This document shows positions 47,937 to 61,700 of a stretch of 64,000 nucleotides of DNA, in pieces. The position numbers and the translations under genes were made by a program. Each line of letters begins with the position of its first letter. Within the stretch, counting starts at the first letter, position 1. The notes below the pieces were generated by a model. It did no database searches. It was given only the letters and a program-made list of their open reading frames with translations, and was not told the origin of the DNA. Source of the stretch: Capitella teleta (lineage: Eukaryota; Annelida; Polychaeta; Capitellidae); NCBI GenBank assembly GCA_000328365.1, contig KB292432.1, forward strand, positions 3,390 to 67,389. Direction: 5' to 3'.

Positions 47937-48568
47937 GTGTGTGCTGTAATAAATTGTATTCACATCCACGCTTTAGTTTCCTCTGTTATGGTTAGAATTT
48001 TAGTCTCTGGACATTTGTTTTCTTAAAGAACAACCAAAATGCCCAAGATAACGCCAAATACATGAAATTTACACCCTAATTAATCATTCCAGGGCAAAAT
48101 AATAATTACCTGATATCATTTACCTGGTATAAAAGAGACACAAACTGCATTCTCAGTGGTTCTAATTTTCCCGCCAAATCGGTTTGGTTCAAATATTTGC
48201 CGCTTGTGGAGCTGACGTCATAACACCCCGAGAATTCCCCGAGACGACCCGTTGCTATGGTATCGGATCAACACAAATAATTCGGCTTCGTCGCCTCGAG
48301 TCGAAAAATGATAATAAAAATGATTAATATCTTGAGTTATAGGGTTAATAACTTATCACAAGATGTTTGACTCACTCAATTTAACAATAAAAACTGGAGA
48401 TAAAAAAAAAACCACAATATAATCAATTGATTATTTTTGCCAATCTATGTGTCAACGTGTGGATGATTGTTTGAGTCACCAAAGTTTTCTGAGTTTCTCT
48501 GCTGTCCCAGCATAGTAATTATGTTTTTGCGTTATGATTTCTATTCGATCAAGTGTGTGTTACAAGTA
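47937..48568. other. 3' flank of MRPS31 and intergenic DNA
   Basis: Contains the AATAAA of MRPS31 (47949). A promoter-like patch at 48210-48300 carries a CRE (GCTGACGTCATAAC), but no gene start follows. Nothing else is seen. Confidence 0.4.
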
Positions 48569-49461
48569 CAGTAAAAGCTCGTTACAACGACATGTTTGGT
48601 TTCAGGCAAATTGGTCGTTGTAACGAATTTGTCAGTGTAATGAATTTGGCCCATAACGCACCGACTGACCGTCATGATGGTCACTCCATAATGCCTATTG
48701 GTTTACTGTATGTAGTGTTACCTAGCATGCATACTGTGTTGTAACAAGGAAGAACAATTTTATGGATTTGAAGGATAGTTTAGGCCTTTAGGCCTTACAT
48801 ATTTATTTCTTAAAGAAATCAAACATTATTCTTTCATAAGCAAAAGCTGTGAATTCACACCTCGAGCGCTCACTCTGTCACCGAAGTTCATTGAATATTC
48901 ATAGAGTATTTTTCCGATCATCGGCAACGATCAGAGGACTTTTTATCTTTTGTAATCAAAACAAACAATAACGCTTTGAAAGCTGACAAAGGCGACCGCT
49001 ACCTATCCGTTCCTTTAATTGAGCGGGAGATGTGAATTTCACTCTCTGTGTTCAGCGTCGGCGTTCACAGCTTTAATCCTTTCATCTGAGCTGTTTACCA
49101 ACAAACCATTGAATTGAATCTTTGATATTTTTACCAAGGCTTAGGCAAACATTGCAACAAAAACATGCCGACAACATCAGAACTTTAACTTATGTGAGTC
49201 GTCCGTCATGGGTCAGTGAACATCGGAGACAGTCGCGTGTCATTGAACATGAGCGACCTCAAGGCGACGGCCTGTCGTTGTAATGAGCTAGATTTTAATG
49301 TTATAGGCACATTTGTTTGGCGTTTTGCCTGTCAGTGTCGGAACAGTGAATTTTGTCAGTGTATCGAGCTTTTAACATTGTGGCAGATCGGTTTCGACCA
49401 AAAAGCTGTCGATAAGTGAATTTGTCAGTGTAATGAGTGTCGTTGTAACGAGCTTTTACTG
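48569..49461. mobile_element. pogo-like MITE with perfect ends
   Basis: Ends are CAGTAAAAGCTCGTTACAAC (48569) and its reverse complement, GTTGTAACGAGCTTTTACTG (49442-49461), an exact match over at least 20 bases, each bordered by TA. Subterminal repeats GTCGTTGTAACGA/TTTGTCAGTGTAATGA occur at both ends. The interior (893 bases in all) has no transposase frame. It lies between two convergent genes. Confidence 0.92.
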
Positions 49462-52400
49462 TATTATACATGTAGTCGTAATTGAGTAAACTTTGATATG
49501 TTCAACATTAAATGGAAAAACACGTCAGTACTCTGGGGTTTATGGTGGGGTGTTCTATGTTGGTGACGTCATAATAACCCTGAGAGTGCGGTAGGAGAAC
49601 CTTGATTTTTTTTTTCAATCTCATTAAATAAGCAATTTGAAGCCACGAATGTCTCAAACATGACAATTTATATTGTCCTGTACCCGAACCGAGGCCCAAA
49701 ATTTCATGTTTTTCTTTATACTTGTGTTGACCTTCAAATCATGTGTTGCATAGTACATACCTGTATACATACACAAGATAGCTTGTGGTCTACTGACTCC
49801 ATACAATGCATATGAGTGAAGGTTATTCTTGAAAAACATGTATATTTAAAGACCATAATGCTTAATATGAAGTGAATTATGATGGCAAGATATAATAGTA
49901 TACGTGGATATACATCCAAGTACAAAATGACTATATAAAAACGAGATGAATTTGATGAAAGATAATTGAGTAGAAACGGAAATGAAAGTCGTTGATTTTG
50001 GCTCCGCCAACACTCATGCAGTTGCGTCAATTATTTTCATTGAGATTAAAAGCAGCGTGCATCTACATTGTACTTTCAGCCCCAGGAACTTCGTAAACTT
50101 CATTTTCAAGGGTGTAGTTTTCGCCGTTCAGAACGAGTGTATAGGTTGAGAGGCACGAGAGTGAAGTCCGTACCCGAGAACCCCTGCTCAGAAAGTAGAA
50201 ACAAGTGGATTTGGAGAGTGTTCATTACCAGAGCGGATTACATGTACCTGAGACGAACATCATAATGTATCTTCGAATCATGAAGCATCAAGCGCATTAC
50301 GCTAAAATAACTTTCATAAAAATTAATTACCTGCATATTATTCTGTACTGATTGTACATTGTAGCCAGTAAGCATAGCTGATTGAACTGGTGGATTTGAC
50401 CGTCGTGTGCTTGTTGGGTATTGACCTGCATGCAGGCTACCTTAGTAACCTAATTACCAGGCTACTTATATATCGATGAATGCATCTGTGATTACGGACG
50501 CATTCTTCGAGGCAACGCTGATCCTAATATACACGAATGGACATTGTATGCGGATGACTCGTAGGTTCAGTGTATGTAAAATATTTTTAACATAAATTTG
50601 GCTAACTCGCCTGAACTTGCATTACGTGCGTGTATATGTACTAGTAGGCCTATGCATTTCATCATATGTGGTTTCATATCGTGCGTGAGCCCCAGAACGC
50701 GAAATCCTCTGACAAGAGTTCCCCGAGATGGCTTCCGTCGATAGATTTAATTATTATATGCATGTTCTGGGCTCATGGGTCCGTTTATTGGGGGCTCGAT
50801 CTCATCACCCCAATTGCCTCTGTTAGACGCGCAATCGCAAAAATCAAGGGGGCAATTAAATGATGGAGGCATGGATACAGATTACTCAATCATAAAATTA
50901 AATGTCAATTGTTTCGGGCGAAAACCCTGTTCTTCTGTTGCTCTTTACAAGGACTAAAATTGACACGCATGTCAATTTCGAAGCCGCCACCGCCACACGA
51001 ACCCATTCATCTATAATAATTATAGCCTCAACTTCAAGCTAATCGACATAATTATTATACTTACAGTATCCACGAATAACGGAGTTATGGCAATTTTTAT
51101 TGCGTTGGATTTGTTTTTGTTCATTACATGCGTACTGATCGTTTTACATGTACATGTATTAGGAAATAAGAGTCCAGTTCAGCCTTCTCCAGTCCATAGA
51201 TTACTTTGGTCACAGTTCGGGATGCTCTCCAAATACTCACATGTATTTTTCTTCTTTCGTTCGACCCATAAAATTAAACGCCTGTTCACGTTAGCTTGGA
51301 ATTTCAGGGGAACAGACAATATAATACATTCCCAATAAATTCCAACCTACCTAATATAACATTAACCACCATGCAGCCTGTCGAGTTTTCATTGCACTGT
51401 TCCGATTGAGATGACTCGACATTCAACAGAATGTTCCCTTTAAATCTGGCTGATTACGTGGCTCCTATAGGCAGTTTCATGTACTCCCCTTTATAATTAA
51501 TCATATGGGTCTACCAATGCATATATTTTTTGTGAACTCAATAAATAAAATAATAATAATTTTGGTGAGTCAATAAATTGCGAGAAAATGAAAGTATGAC
51601 TTAACATGACCTGCACGCATATGGTCAATATGCCACATACATGTATGTACATTATATTTACATGTACCTATAATTAAATACCGCCCCAGTATAAATTAAA
51701 CACGCCATCAGTACATGCATACTATACATAACAAACGTCAGGCGAATAATTCAAATGCAAACCATAACCCTAATTCCTTGCCCATCAAATTTAATGAACA
51801 GTTTTCACCTCTATACTCAAGATACAATGTTTGATCGGATCCACACGTAGCCTTCACCTTTACTGTACGATTCATAACCTCAAGCACAGTGTGAAGCAAG
51901 TTCAAGCAACTAATTGAATTGAGCCTTTGAGGCAGGCCAATCGTACAACTGATCTTCATGGATACATTTGATATATGTATAAATTTCCACTAAATGAACG
52001 CTACTTGGCTGCACAAAACAAGACAACACAGTATTCTTATACAACACTAACAGTATATTTTCATCTATTTTCCGAACGACACCAAATCCCCAAAATAACA
52101 ATATGCCAAAAAGTTTTTTCATGAAGAGATGGTATATGAAAAAAAAAATAAATAAAAAAATAATGAAAATTTAAACACAAACTAAAAAGAAGTTACTACT
52201 GTACACAAGCAAGTTTTTTGAAGAACAATTTCAGTTAGAAAATGAAACAAATTTCACTTAAAAAAAAAAAAAAAAGGTAATAACATACTGTTATGTTGAT
52301 GACCATTTTTAATTAGGTTTCATTCAACTTTTTTTTTACACAATTAAAAGTCTTCATAACGTTCATGCCAAAATTCATAATCAAGAGCAAAAAATCGATG

Positions 52401-53161
52401 ATCCGAGGGATGAGCATTGAAAAAAAACCCCAAAAACTTTCTGAATTAAATTAATCCATTGGCAAGAAAAAAAGAAAAAAAAAACGGAGACGGACAAAGA
52501 GAAGTAATATATAACAAAACACTGGTCAATGGTATTCCCACTGGCCAGTGGTCATTCTCAGCACTGTCTCTGGATGACAACTGCATCCTAAGCACAATGG
52601 AGTAAGATGATGACCTCAGTCACCATCACCAAGGTTGTTAGTTCACAACGGATCGCTGCGATTTTCCTGCTCCTTCAGGTCACGAAGACTCTTGTGTATC
52701 CACACAGTAACAAGCTCATCAAGGGATCGATTCCCCTCCTCACTACAGCATTATATTCCACAAAGTAGTGTCTCATTGGCACGTCGCACGTGGAAAAAAA
52801 AAATGGAAAAAAAAAAAAATGGTAAAAGAACAGGTCAAAATTGGTCAGCATTGCTAATTTTGAACACAGCCAATATACAATAAACATGATGCATCCAATA
52901 AGTAATGTACAAAAATTCATGCTCGACAAGAATAATAAAAAGGTCAACTTGGATAAACTTCTCAGATCCCAATTCCTGAGGAATTTAACTTGTAATCCAA
53001 TTTTTTTTTCTTTATGCTTCAAAGTGGTTTTTCATTTTTTCATTTTCGTTTCGGTCAGTCTTCAGTTTTTTTTTAAAGGGCATGCTAGTCTTTTCGAGAA
53101 CAGGGAGAGGTGCTGCTTCTAAATATCTGCGGATGATCCAAAATTGAGAGAGTTTGTGGTT
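49462..53161. other. Intergenic; likely 3' UTR of hnRNP Q/R at the right
   Basis: AT-rich with several poly(A) runs (52139-52160, 52260-52275, 52790-52820). The part next to 53161 is probably 3' UTR of the minus-strand RNA-binding-protein gene. A short minus-strand frame near 50078-50180 reads STYTLVLNGENYTLENEVYE and then VPGAE; this may be an isolated exon, but nothing around it supports a gene. Confidence 0.4.
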
Positions 53162-56100
53162 TTAGAGAGCCATGCCCCAATTTTGATCATACGACGCATC
53201 CTGGTACCACTGTGAATCGCTAAAGCCTCCTGACTGGTGGAGTGGCTGCTGTGCGATGGGCTGGGCGCCCCAGTTGTCTTGAGTGCTGCTGTTGTTGCTA
53301 CTGCTGCGTGGCTTCTTGGCTGCTTGGCCAGGAGAGCTCACCGGCTCAGAGGCAGGCAGTGTCTTTCGCTTACTGCCTCCGCGAGCCATTGCTTGAGCCG
53401 CGACTCCTTTGTTGGCACTGCCATTGCCAGCAGCAGTGTTGGGTGCCGTTCGTTGGCTGCCACCTCGCCCTTGCATGCCTCGTGGGGTCCCTCTAACGCC
53501 TCTGGCCCCCGGACTGGCCGGAGGAGCTGTTGCCCCCCCTCGCATTCCAGTTGCCGCTGTTTGAGCCGGAGCCCCCCCTGCCCCACGGCCGCGTGTTGGG
53601 CCCCCAATACGGCCACGACCCTGTAGGGAAGGAAGGAAGTGTCAACACAGTGCTCCTCATACCACTAGCAGCTGCCCAGTCCACAGCAATCACTTGAGGC
53701 CAAACATTGGGCCAAAAAACATGCCTGAGACTACATGAAAGGGGAAGCACTCCACTTACATGATCAGAAGTTCATAACAAACATGAGCGCTTCCAAGATA
53801 AAATTTTGAGTGCTTAAGAAAAATTTATAATTTGAAGAATTAGGAAAGAGTAAAAAAATTTAATCACCCTTTTTGAGAAGCGCCAGAAACATCGAAAGGT
53901 ATTTTTGAACCGAGCCAATTTGGACAACGTTTCATGGAATTTGATGCCAATCCAGAATACATGCTGTGCATAATTATGCTGAGATCACAAAGGAAGGCAT
54001 AGCTAATGGAGTGGTAGAAAGTGGCGCATGTTAAAAACCCTCACTTGCAGGAATCTTAGCAGCAACAAATGAATCAGCCCACATAAAAAGCCTCCTGGTT
54101 AACTGGCTTACATGTTACAAAGAAGCAATTTACGACATAGAAGCTGATGAAAACTCCGAGCTATGCATTCCTTCCACTGTTCACAGCACAGCAAGAAACG
54201 GATGGCAGAATTTTGGTTGAATACTCATGAGAAGACATCAGGCATCTTTAACACCGTAAAGGTGAGGAATTTCCAAGGAAATTTTGAGAACGTGATTACA
54301 AGTGGAACTGCAGAGACGTCTGCTATTACTGCGCCTCACATTTGTGAAGCTCCTAATGAAGAATAAAATATAACTCTTACCTCATAGCTAACAGGTCACA
54401 TCAATGGACTAACCGTTCTGACCCAGTGCTTAGCCACCAGTGCCTAAGATCTCAAAAGCACACCCTCCATTTAGCATGCACTGGTGCCTAGGCACACACA
54501 ACTCAAAGATTACCTGCGGCAGACGGCATTGGGTAAACATTAAATGAGGTCACCTACAGGCGGAGGGGGTGGGCCACTGTGCCCTGCTCTTGGGGATCCT
54601 TGTCGCCCGCCAAAGTTGCCACTGCCATACCCGAAATCACCGTAGTCACTGTAGTTATCATAACCATAATCACCATAGTAGTCGTCAGCATAGCCACCAT
54701 GATAGCCATCATAACCCATCTCATCATAATAGAAATCGCCACCTGATGACATAATCAGCCATAACACAAGGTGAATGAAGCCCAAGGACACCCACCTCTG
54801 TTGAAGCCTCCACGGTAACCCCCCATAGGGGGGCGCCCTCCTCGCCCGCCTCCCCCTCCTCCACCGCCTCCTCCACGGTGCATCACGCGACCTCCCGGGT
54901 AACCCCAGAAGTCTTCATACCTGCATATGCGCAAAAGTAAAATTAGCATAAATCAAGTGTTGCATAATCTTGCCTGAACGCTTGTTCTCGTTTGCGCTGC
55001 TCCTTCTTCTTGTTCTCTGTTGGAGGCTTTGCCAGAGAAATCTCCATCACACTACCCTCTCCCAATTCCTGCTTAGGAGGCAACACTCACACAACCAGAG
55101 CGCCTTATCAGGGAATCACCAACCTTTCCGTTCAGGTCCTTCATGGCAGCCAGAGCATGCTCCCGCTCCTCAAAGTGCACAAAGCCATAGTCTTTGATTT
55201 TCTTCACGCGCTCCACTTTGCCAAACACCTCAAATTTCTCCCTGATCTGGTCCTCTGTGACGTCCTGTTTCAGGTTCCTCACGTACAGAACTTTCACCTG
55301 TTGATATTTTCGTTATCATAAACAGCCATAAGAGGGTGGTTGAGGCGCACCTTGGACATGGTCTCCTCATCTGGTTCTTCCTGGGGATCAGCCCAGTCCA
55401 CAATGATGTCGCAATTCCAAACCCTTTGACGCCCGTTACCAAGCTTCCTCTTGGCAACAGACGCTGATTTGTGACTGTCGTATTCAAGGAAAGCAAATCC
55501 ACGATTCTTCTTCTTTGCATCATCAGCAACGTTGTAAACAATGACGTCAGTGAGCGACTCTGTGGTTGCCAACAGTTTAGTAATACACAAACAGCAAGAC
55601 TCAGGTTCAGTACCTGTCAATTTTGAGAACTCTTCAATGATCTCTTCTCTTGTTTTGCTCTTTGGAATGTTTCCAACAAACAAGCGTACATTTGCGACCG
55701 AAACATTCACTTTCAACCTACGAGTGGGTTTGATTTCGTAATTATCCAACTGAAGAAAAACAAATAATCAATACACATTGACACTCCAGAGCCACATTGC
55801 ATACTTGCTTAACAGCTTCCTGAGCAGCATCTCTCGTTGTGAATGTAACGAAAGCGTAGCCTCTGTTGAGCCCCGTAAGAGGCTCCATCATCAAGCGGAA
55901 GTCCCAGATTGGCCCACAGTTCTCAAACAACGGAACAAGCTCATCTTCAAACATGTCTTTGGGGATTTTGCCAGCAAAAACCTGGAAATCACATGAGAGT
56001 GAAAGGCTAGCACAAAATCCTTCTGCACTGACCTCGTGTCCGGGGCCTGGTTGATTCTTTTCTCCCCATCCAGGGGGAGGACCTCCATACTTCCTCTGAC

Positions 56101-56606
56101 CGGTTGTAACATCGAGTGTGTAGCCTGTTCTGTCCAGCAGCTCTTTCAATTTGGCCTCGTCAGGACCTGGTTTCTTAACACCTCCTTGGTCAGCCGCAGC
56201 TGCAGCAGCTTGTTGAGCTGCCATTTTGTTCTTCTGCCTGTACGTCTTCATGACACCACAGAGGAAGGCACTCTTGTTGCTCACATGGTCTAAGTTACTG
56301 CACTGAAATTCTTTGAGGACACCAATGCCGTCCTCCGCTGGGAACTCCTTCAGGGCATCCAGGGCCCTTTCATCCAAATCACCATGAGACAGAATACCTA
56401 ATACACAGTCAATGCAATCCCAAGTTCAGCAAAGGCAGATTTCACAAACCTGATTTGTAAATGTCATCCAACTCTTCAGCTACTTTAGCGTTGATTCCAT
56501 ACTCAATCAGTTTATCATAATCTTCAGTATGTTCATGATTTTCTTCCTTTGTGGTCGATTCCTCCTCTGATGGTACTTCCGGTTTAATTTCAGCTTCTTC
56601 CGCCAT
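53162..56606 (-). CDS. SYNCRIP/HNRNPR-like: hnRNP Q/R-type RNA-binding protein (SYNCRIP/HNRNPR)
   Basis: About ten exons. The start (56606) gives [20 protein letters not shown]. An acidic N-terminal domain (NURR type) follows, with [20 protein letters not shown] and [20 protein letters not shown], then the linker [23 protein letters not shown]1 has [20 protein letters not shown] and [13 protein letters not shown]2 has [20 protein letters not shown] and [15 protein letters not shown]3 has [20 protein letters not shown] and [13 protein letters not shown]. The C-terminal part is RGG/GYG-rich ([20 protein letters not shown]) and ends with the vertebrate-like [15 protein letters not shown] block. 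The family binds mRNA and acts in splicing, stability and transport. A splice acceptor (TACTTTCAG) lies ~22 bases before the ATG, so a non-coding exon is upstream. One ancestral gene for SYNCRIP and HNRNPR is expected outside vertebrates. Confidence 0.95.
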
Positions 56607-56656
56607 TTTCAAAGTCTAAACAGATTCTGAAAGTAAAAAGAAAAAAATGACTACTA

Positions 56657-57310
56657 CAGTATAATCTCAATATGTCTAACTCCCATAATTTGATTTTCTC
56701 TATAACTTGAAGCCATTTCGAATCCCCCAGTCCCTCCCTATACCCGTACATTGAATTTTGTAACGATATGTCAGACTCCCATAACTCGAACTCATTTTCG
56801 TCCCCGTGGGTAACTTTAGATACCTCTATGTCGAAGTTAACTCAAATATGCAAATTTTTCATGCCTAGTGCAATACTAGGGAAACTTTGCCTGTGATCCC
56901 ACCTTTTTCAAAGTTGACAGCAAGCGGTTCTTAAAGAGTAACTCCCAAATTCCATTTATGCTTGCAATAGGTGTGAAAACAACGATGCACAGCCTCATTC
57001 ATTGCGTTTCTTTGTGGTCAGCATTGTTTAAAGACATAGAATGATAACAGAAATCTACAATATCAGAGAAATTTTGACAGGCACACAAGACTTCAAAGGG
57101 GGTGGATACTTGGTATATTAATGAGCAGAGGGCAGTATTGGGTTATCATTTGGTCTCTGTACATACACTCGTCATGGCTATGAAGAGAAAACCCAACTCG
57201 ACTCAGTTTGTTTTCCATGCTTGAACAGCTTGATCCATGTTACCATATCTTGAAGGCTCTATAAGTGATTTCGACTGTCCCTTGAAATTCGTTATTTCGA
57301 GATTATACTG
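56657..57310. mobile_element. pogo-like MITE in the leader region of hnRNP Q/R
   Basis: Ends are CAGTATAATCTCAATATGTC (56657) and, reversed, CAGTATAATCTCGAAATAAC (57310). The outer 12 bases match. TA borders the left side, while the right side has CA. The interior has typical Tigger subterminal repeats (ATGTCTAACTCCCATAA; ATGTCAGACTCCCATAACTC; CTCTATGTCGAAG). There is no transposase frame. It probably lies in the intron between the non-coding first exon and the coding start of the RNA-binding-protein gene. Confidence 0.75.
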
Positions 57311-58429
57311 CATAATAAAAAGAGGTCTAGTGGTGCACATGTACTAATACAGAAACCTGGAGAGCAAGACAATTTCAAATTTGGCAGGGTACCAGGAGAA
57401 AAAAAGAAATGTAGTGAAGCAGTTTAAATGAAATACACTCCCTGGGAATAAAGTTTAAACTTGGCAAGATCAACATGGACACAACATCAAGAGTGGAATA
57501 AGGTACATAAATATCAATTCGTATCATGGCTTAAGTGAGTGAGAATTGTGTCGGATAAATCCTTTTTCTTGGTGGCTATTATAGCAGCCTGTTGAACAGT
57601 TGAGTACTGAGTGATATGTCTATATGTCTATCTGTTCAGTGTTCAACTTTTCAAGACTCCAAAAACTGAAAGAGCAATAGTCTTGGGAACCAGACTAATT
57701 CATCATCTCAACTTTGAATCCACACACTTCAATCTTCAGATAATACAGCTTATATTTATAAGATGTGTAAAGATCTCCAGTGGAGAGGTAATTTACAAAT
57801 TATTCCCTGATATTGATAAGTGAGGTATCATTAATTTTGATCTGACAGGCAGCCTCCAACTCTCCTGTAAATCACAGATTAAGCTGTGTCTATTATTCTA
57901 TAAATTTTATACTGCCAAATTGGGTCATTCACTCATTCGCAGCACAAGAGCGCACTTTCCCTTTCCTCTCAGCATTATGCAACTAGGTCAGGAATGTTAC
58001 AGGATAAAAATAGGTCATGGATTTGCGCACTGCGATGTTCGTCCTCTCAGAAACAATAACAAGCATACCAATAAGATGGCACGTAAACACACGTAGAAAA
58101 CATCGTTGACGCAAAGTTTCAAGGTCATCCTAACCGATATCAACAATAAAAAATCAAATCAAAATTAGCAACACGCAGACCATGGCCAACATACGGGCAG
58201 TTCAATCCCGCATGCACAACCAGAAGATTTGCTCTGGCAGTTCACTACGAAAGTAAAACGCATTATATAGAGTGAAAGCAGCTTTACCATGCGAAAAGGA
58301 AAATGACATGCATATCTCTGAAAGGTATGGCACATAATACAAGTAATGGCCACGACGAAAAACTCACCCAAAGATGAAAAATTAGGAATAATTCATGGAA
58401 AAACAAAGCGCGTAGAGAACACGCCAATA
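57311..58429. other. Intergenic or 5' UTR intron, nothing recognised
   Basis: No coding exon seen. It probably belongs to the first intron of the hnRNP Q/R gene if that gene's promoter lies near 58440. Confidence 0.35.
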
Positions 58430-58785
58430 TGACGCTGGTACAATGGCGGCGGTCACGTGGTGCATGCACGGGGACGCCGTCCATAGTGCACGGTGCAGTA
58501 CTCTCGAAATAAACTCAGCAATCGACTAATTGCGCTAATTTAAGTACGCCAGCTCATTTATAAATACTTAAAAACGTCTTCTGGGCAGCTTACGCAGATG
58601 ATGATGCTATTTAATTATTGTGATTGTCGATAATTAATATTTAACACCCAATAGCGTTGCATTGTGGGATATGTTGTGTAGCAGCCACTAGGAAAACAAC
58701 ATACAGTTTCCTGTGGAAAGTGTTGGCATCTTTCGCGCTCTTTCTTGGCGATCAACGAATGTCATGCTGATGTAACACTCGAGTG
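58430..58785. promoter_or_regulatory. Probable divergent promoter, hnRNP Q/R and JmjC gene
   Basis: CpG-rich DNA at 58440-58500 with GCGGCGGTCACGTGGTGCAT (E-box CACGTG) and CAATGGCGGCGG, whose reverse complement CCGCCGCCATTG is a YY1-type initiator. On the right it leads to the JmjC start at 58786. On the left the hnRNP Q/R gene needs a non-coding first exon. Sharing of one promoter is an inference. Confidence 0.4.
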
Positions 58786-61700
58786 ATGTCTTCCACGATT
58801 TCCCCGTGCCAATTATACGCGCGAGCACTGTTTGGTCTCGTTTTCTCATTCAACATAGCCACTGTTGTGTGCCTTGATGCGGATGACAGGAGTTGTCAAA
58901 ATGGGGAATGTACAATATCAGACGACTATGCCCACCCCGATTGGTCGCAATTTCAAGGACACTTAGGTCCATTTGGCAGTGGAATAGCAGATGCAATACC
59001 GATAGATGAAATAAATGAATGGTGCTCAGTGCAGACGTTTCTCAGTGATTATGTTTTGCCAAGACAGCCCCTTGTTTTTAGGGGAGCTGCTAAACTTTCT
59101 CCAGGGTTTCAAAAATGGACAGACGAGTACTTCCTAGATTTGGAAGATGTACCTCGTGATAACCAAGTGCTGGTCGAAACAGTGAAAAAGGAGGATCGAG
59201 GGCAGAATACCCTGTTCATGAATTTCTTAGACTTTGTGGCCTCATATAATGCAAGTGGACTTTACATGGTAGACACAGTGCCAGAGTTCATTAGGTATGT
59301 TTCTTAGATTTTTATATTTTACCTACTTCAACTTGTATTATTAAAGAGTGTATTGCAAAATTGAATATCTACATAGTTTTACATGCATCAGGTTAATGCA
59401 TCGTATGAGTATGTAATGAGGTAATTAATGCATAATTATAACATATACTATATAGTATACATGCAACATGATTCATGTGAATTAAAAATAGTAGAACTTG
59501 AGAAAAAATTGCAGGTTGGGCAATATACACCTGCCTCTCGAACATGCTGAAACCTCAGCCTATAAATGAGCAAATTATTTATTAAATTAATCATTCAATT
59601 AATTTATCCTAGCTTATCATGGTATATACATGTAGTGTATACATGTAATTGAATAAGTGCATCAAGCAACTTGAACTTTGTGCTTTTAATTTTTCTTTTC
59701 TAGAGATGATTTGATAATTCCTTGGCCTCTTCAATGTGACCAGCTGTATGAGCAACGAATTGTGAACACTGTGAGTTTTCAACTTTACATTTATAAAGTT
59801 CCAAACAATGTTTTATGCTTGATGTTATTGGTAGATCATGTGGTTTAGCAGTGGAGGAACGAAATCTGTGGTACATACAGATTCTGTGGACAACATTAAT
59901 TGTATCTATCGTGGTCAGAAGGAATTTGTGATGGTCGACCCTATGAGATTTGGTCATTTGGTTGGTGCAGTGAATTTCGATTGCAATTAGCTAAATTTTT
60001 CATTCATCAGGTCGACATAGATCATCCTGAAGGCGCCTATTCCAGTGTAGACGTTGACAGGTATTTTCATGATGATCCATCTCTTTCCCATTATGATTAA
60101 GAGGTACCATAACATTATGATTTATAAATGAACGTTATGATTACGTTGCTGCACCACTCACTGGCAAATATACTATACTGAGCTGCAAAAGAAACTTTAC
60201 ATGTCTTGAAAAGCATATAGAGTAGTGCAAACTAAAATTATCCTTTATATATGACTTGTGCATGGGTGTGTTTGGTATCCCTCCGTGATTAAGTATTCAG
60301 AAGTTGGAGTTTCTAGTGGTCACCTGGAATTAGCAAAAATGTTGAATGTGGGGTAGGGGTCAAAACTCAAAAACACACTTTAGATGGAATGATTTTTTAT
60401 TTTTTTTAAATGCATAAAAATTGTCGTTGATAATGAATGTGGCCCCTCATGGCCTCAATACAGGCCATGCACCTTTGGCTCATGCTGCGGATAATAATTC
60501 GGATCCTCTCCTGGGCCAGTGCACCTCTAAAAGGATGAAGTCTTGCTTTTTGAAGTCATCGTTGAACTGTTTGCCCACTTATTGGGGGGTCCGTGGGATC
60601 CGTCGATATCATCTGCAGTCCGGTAGATGGACGGAAACGGTCTCGGAGGTGAATCAAGAGGATTGAAGGATCCTGCCTTCTGGTCATAACCCGAAGTCTC
60701 CCAGATCTTGGTCAATCTTCCGCTGTCTCTTTGGTGGTGAAGCATAGACGGAGGGTGAGCAGTGTAGCCATTGTACAATTAAAAAGCAAGAAACATGTTG
60801 TACAGGAACAGCAGCCTGAATTATTTATAGAGTGCACCCTCTTTCCAATGAGCTCAAAGGGTACATTGAGAAACGAAAGGTGGCAAACAACTCGCGAACC
60901 GTCGAAGAAAGAATGACAGTTGTTTGATTAATTTCCATGCATGATTTTTGGTGATATTTGAAATGAACAACTTTCTTTGTTCATCTCTATTGTTGTTCAA
61001 CCAAGCATAATTTTCCTTTTTTTCTCTTCATGAATTCATTGAGTGACTATTTAGGACACATGTAACTGATTAGAAAGAGTTCAAATTATTTTGAGCCCAT
61101 GATACAATAAATATAAAACTGTATAGTTTCTTTTGTTGGTCAGTATAGTATTCATAACGTGACCATGCATGTGTGTCGTGCATATTATTTGATGAGGTTT
61201 TTTTCTTGCAGGGTCGATTACTCAAAATTCCCTGGATTAGCTGAAACAGAATATAATACAATTAAACTTGAAGCTGGTGATTGCATTTACATTCCATACA
61301 AATGGTAATAATTCATAGTTTTATTATTAATCAACTGATCAGTTCAACCTTTGCAGGATTCACCAAGTCAGATCCTTTGACAGCAATATTGCTGTAAATA
61401 TTTGGTGGGACGCTCATGGAAACCAGGACATAGATATGGAGGATTGCCCGTTCTCCTACGATCCTTTGTTAACAATGTCTCACGTTATTCTTCATTCTTC
61501 TGAAGAAGGTGATTCCAATAACGTTGCTGAGATCAAGTATGTCACAATCTTCGATTCTGTGTTTGTAGTTCATTGAAATTTCTGCTTGCTGTTTGTTTTT
61601 TTTCGTAGAGATGAATTCCTTCACTTTGTCACACCGGGGCCTAAGGATTTTAACGCCTTTCTTGGATATCTCGTTCCAGTGAGTCCTAAATAATTGGTTT

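Noticed and set aside
50078-50265. Possible exon (TLVLNGENYTLENEVYEVPG, minus) or plus-strand frame of 65 residues
   Set aside because: Only one short block, no partner exons and no recognised domain.
53237-53626. A Cys/Ser-rich plus-strand frame of 129 residues
   Set aside because: Antisense shadow of the RGG-rich tail of the hnRNP Q/R gene, where the minus-strand family match is clear.
60420-60780. Additional JmjC exon in the long intron
   Set aside because: The sequence matches the end of a Tc1-like transposase on the opposite strand, and the flanking JmjC exons join in frame without it.
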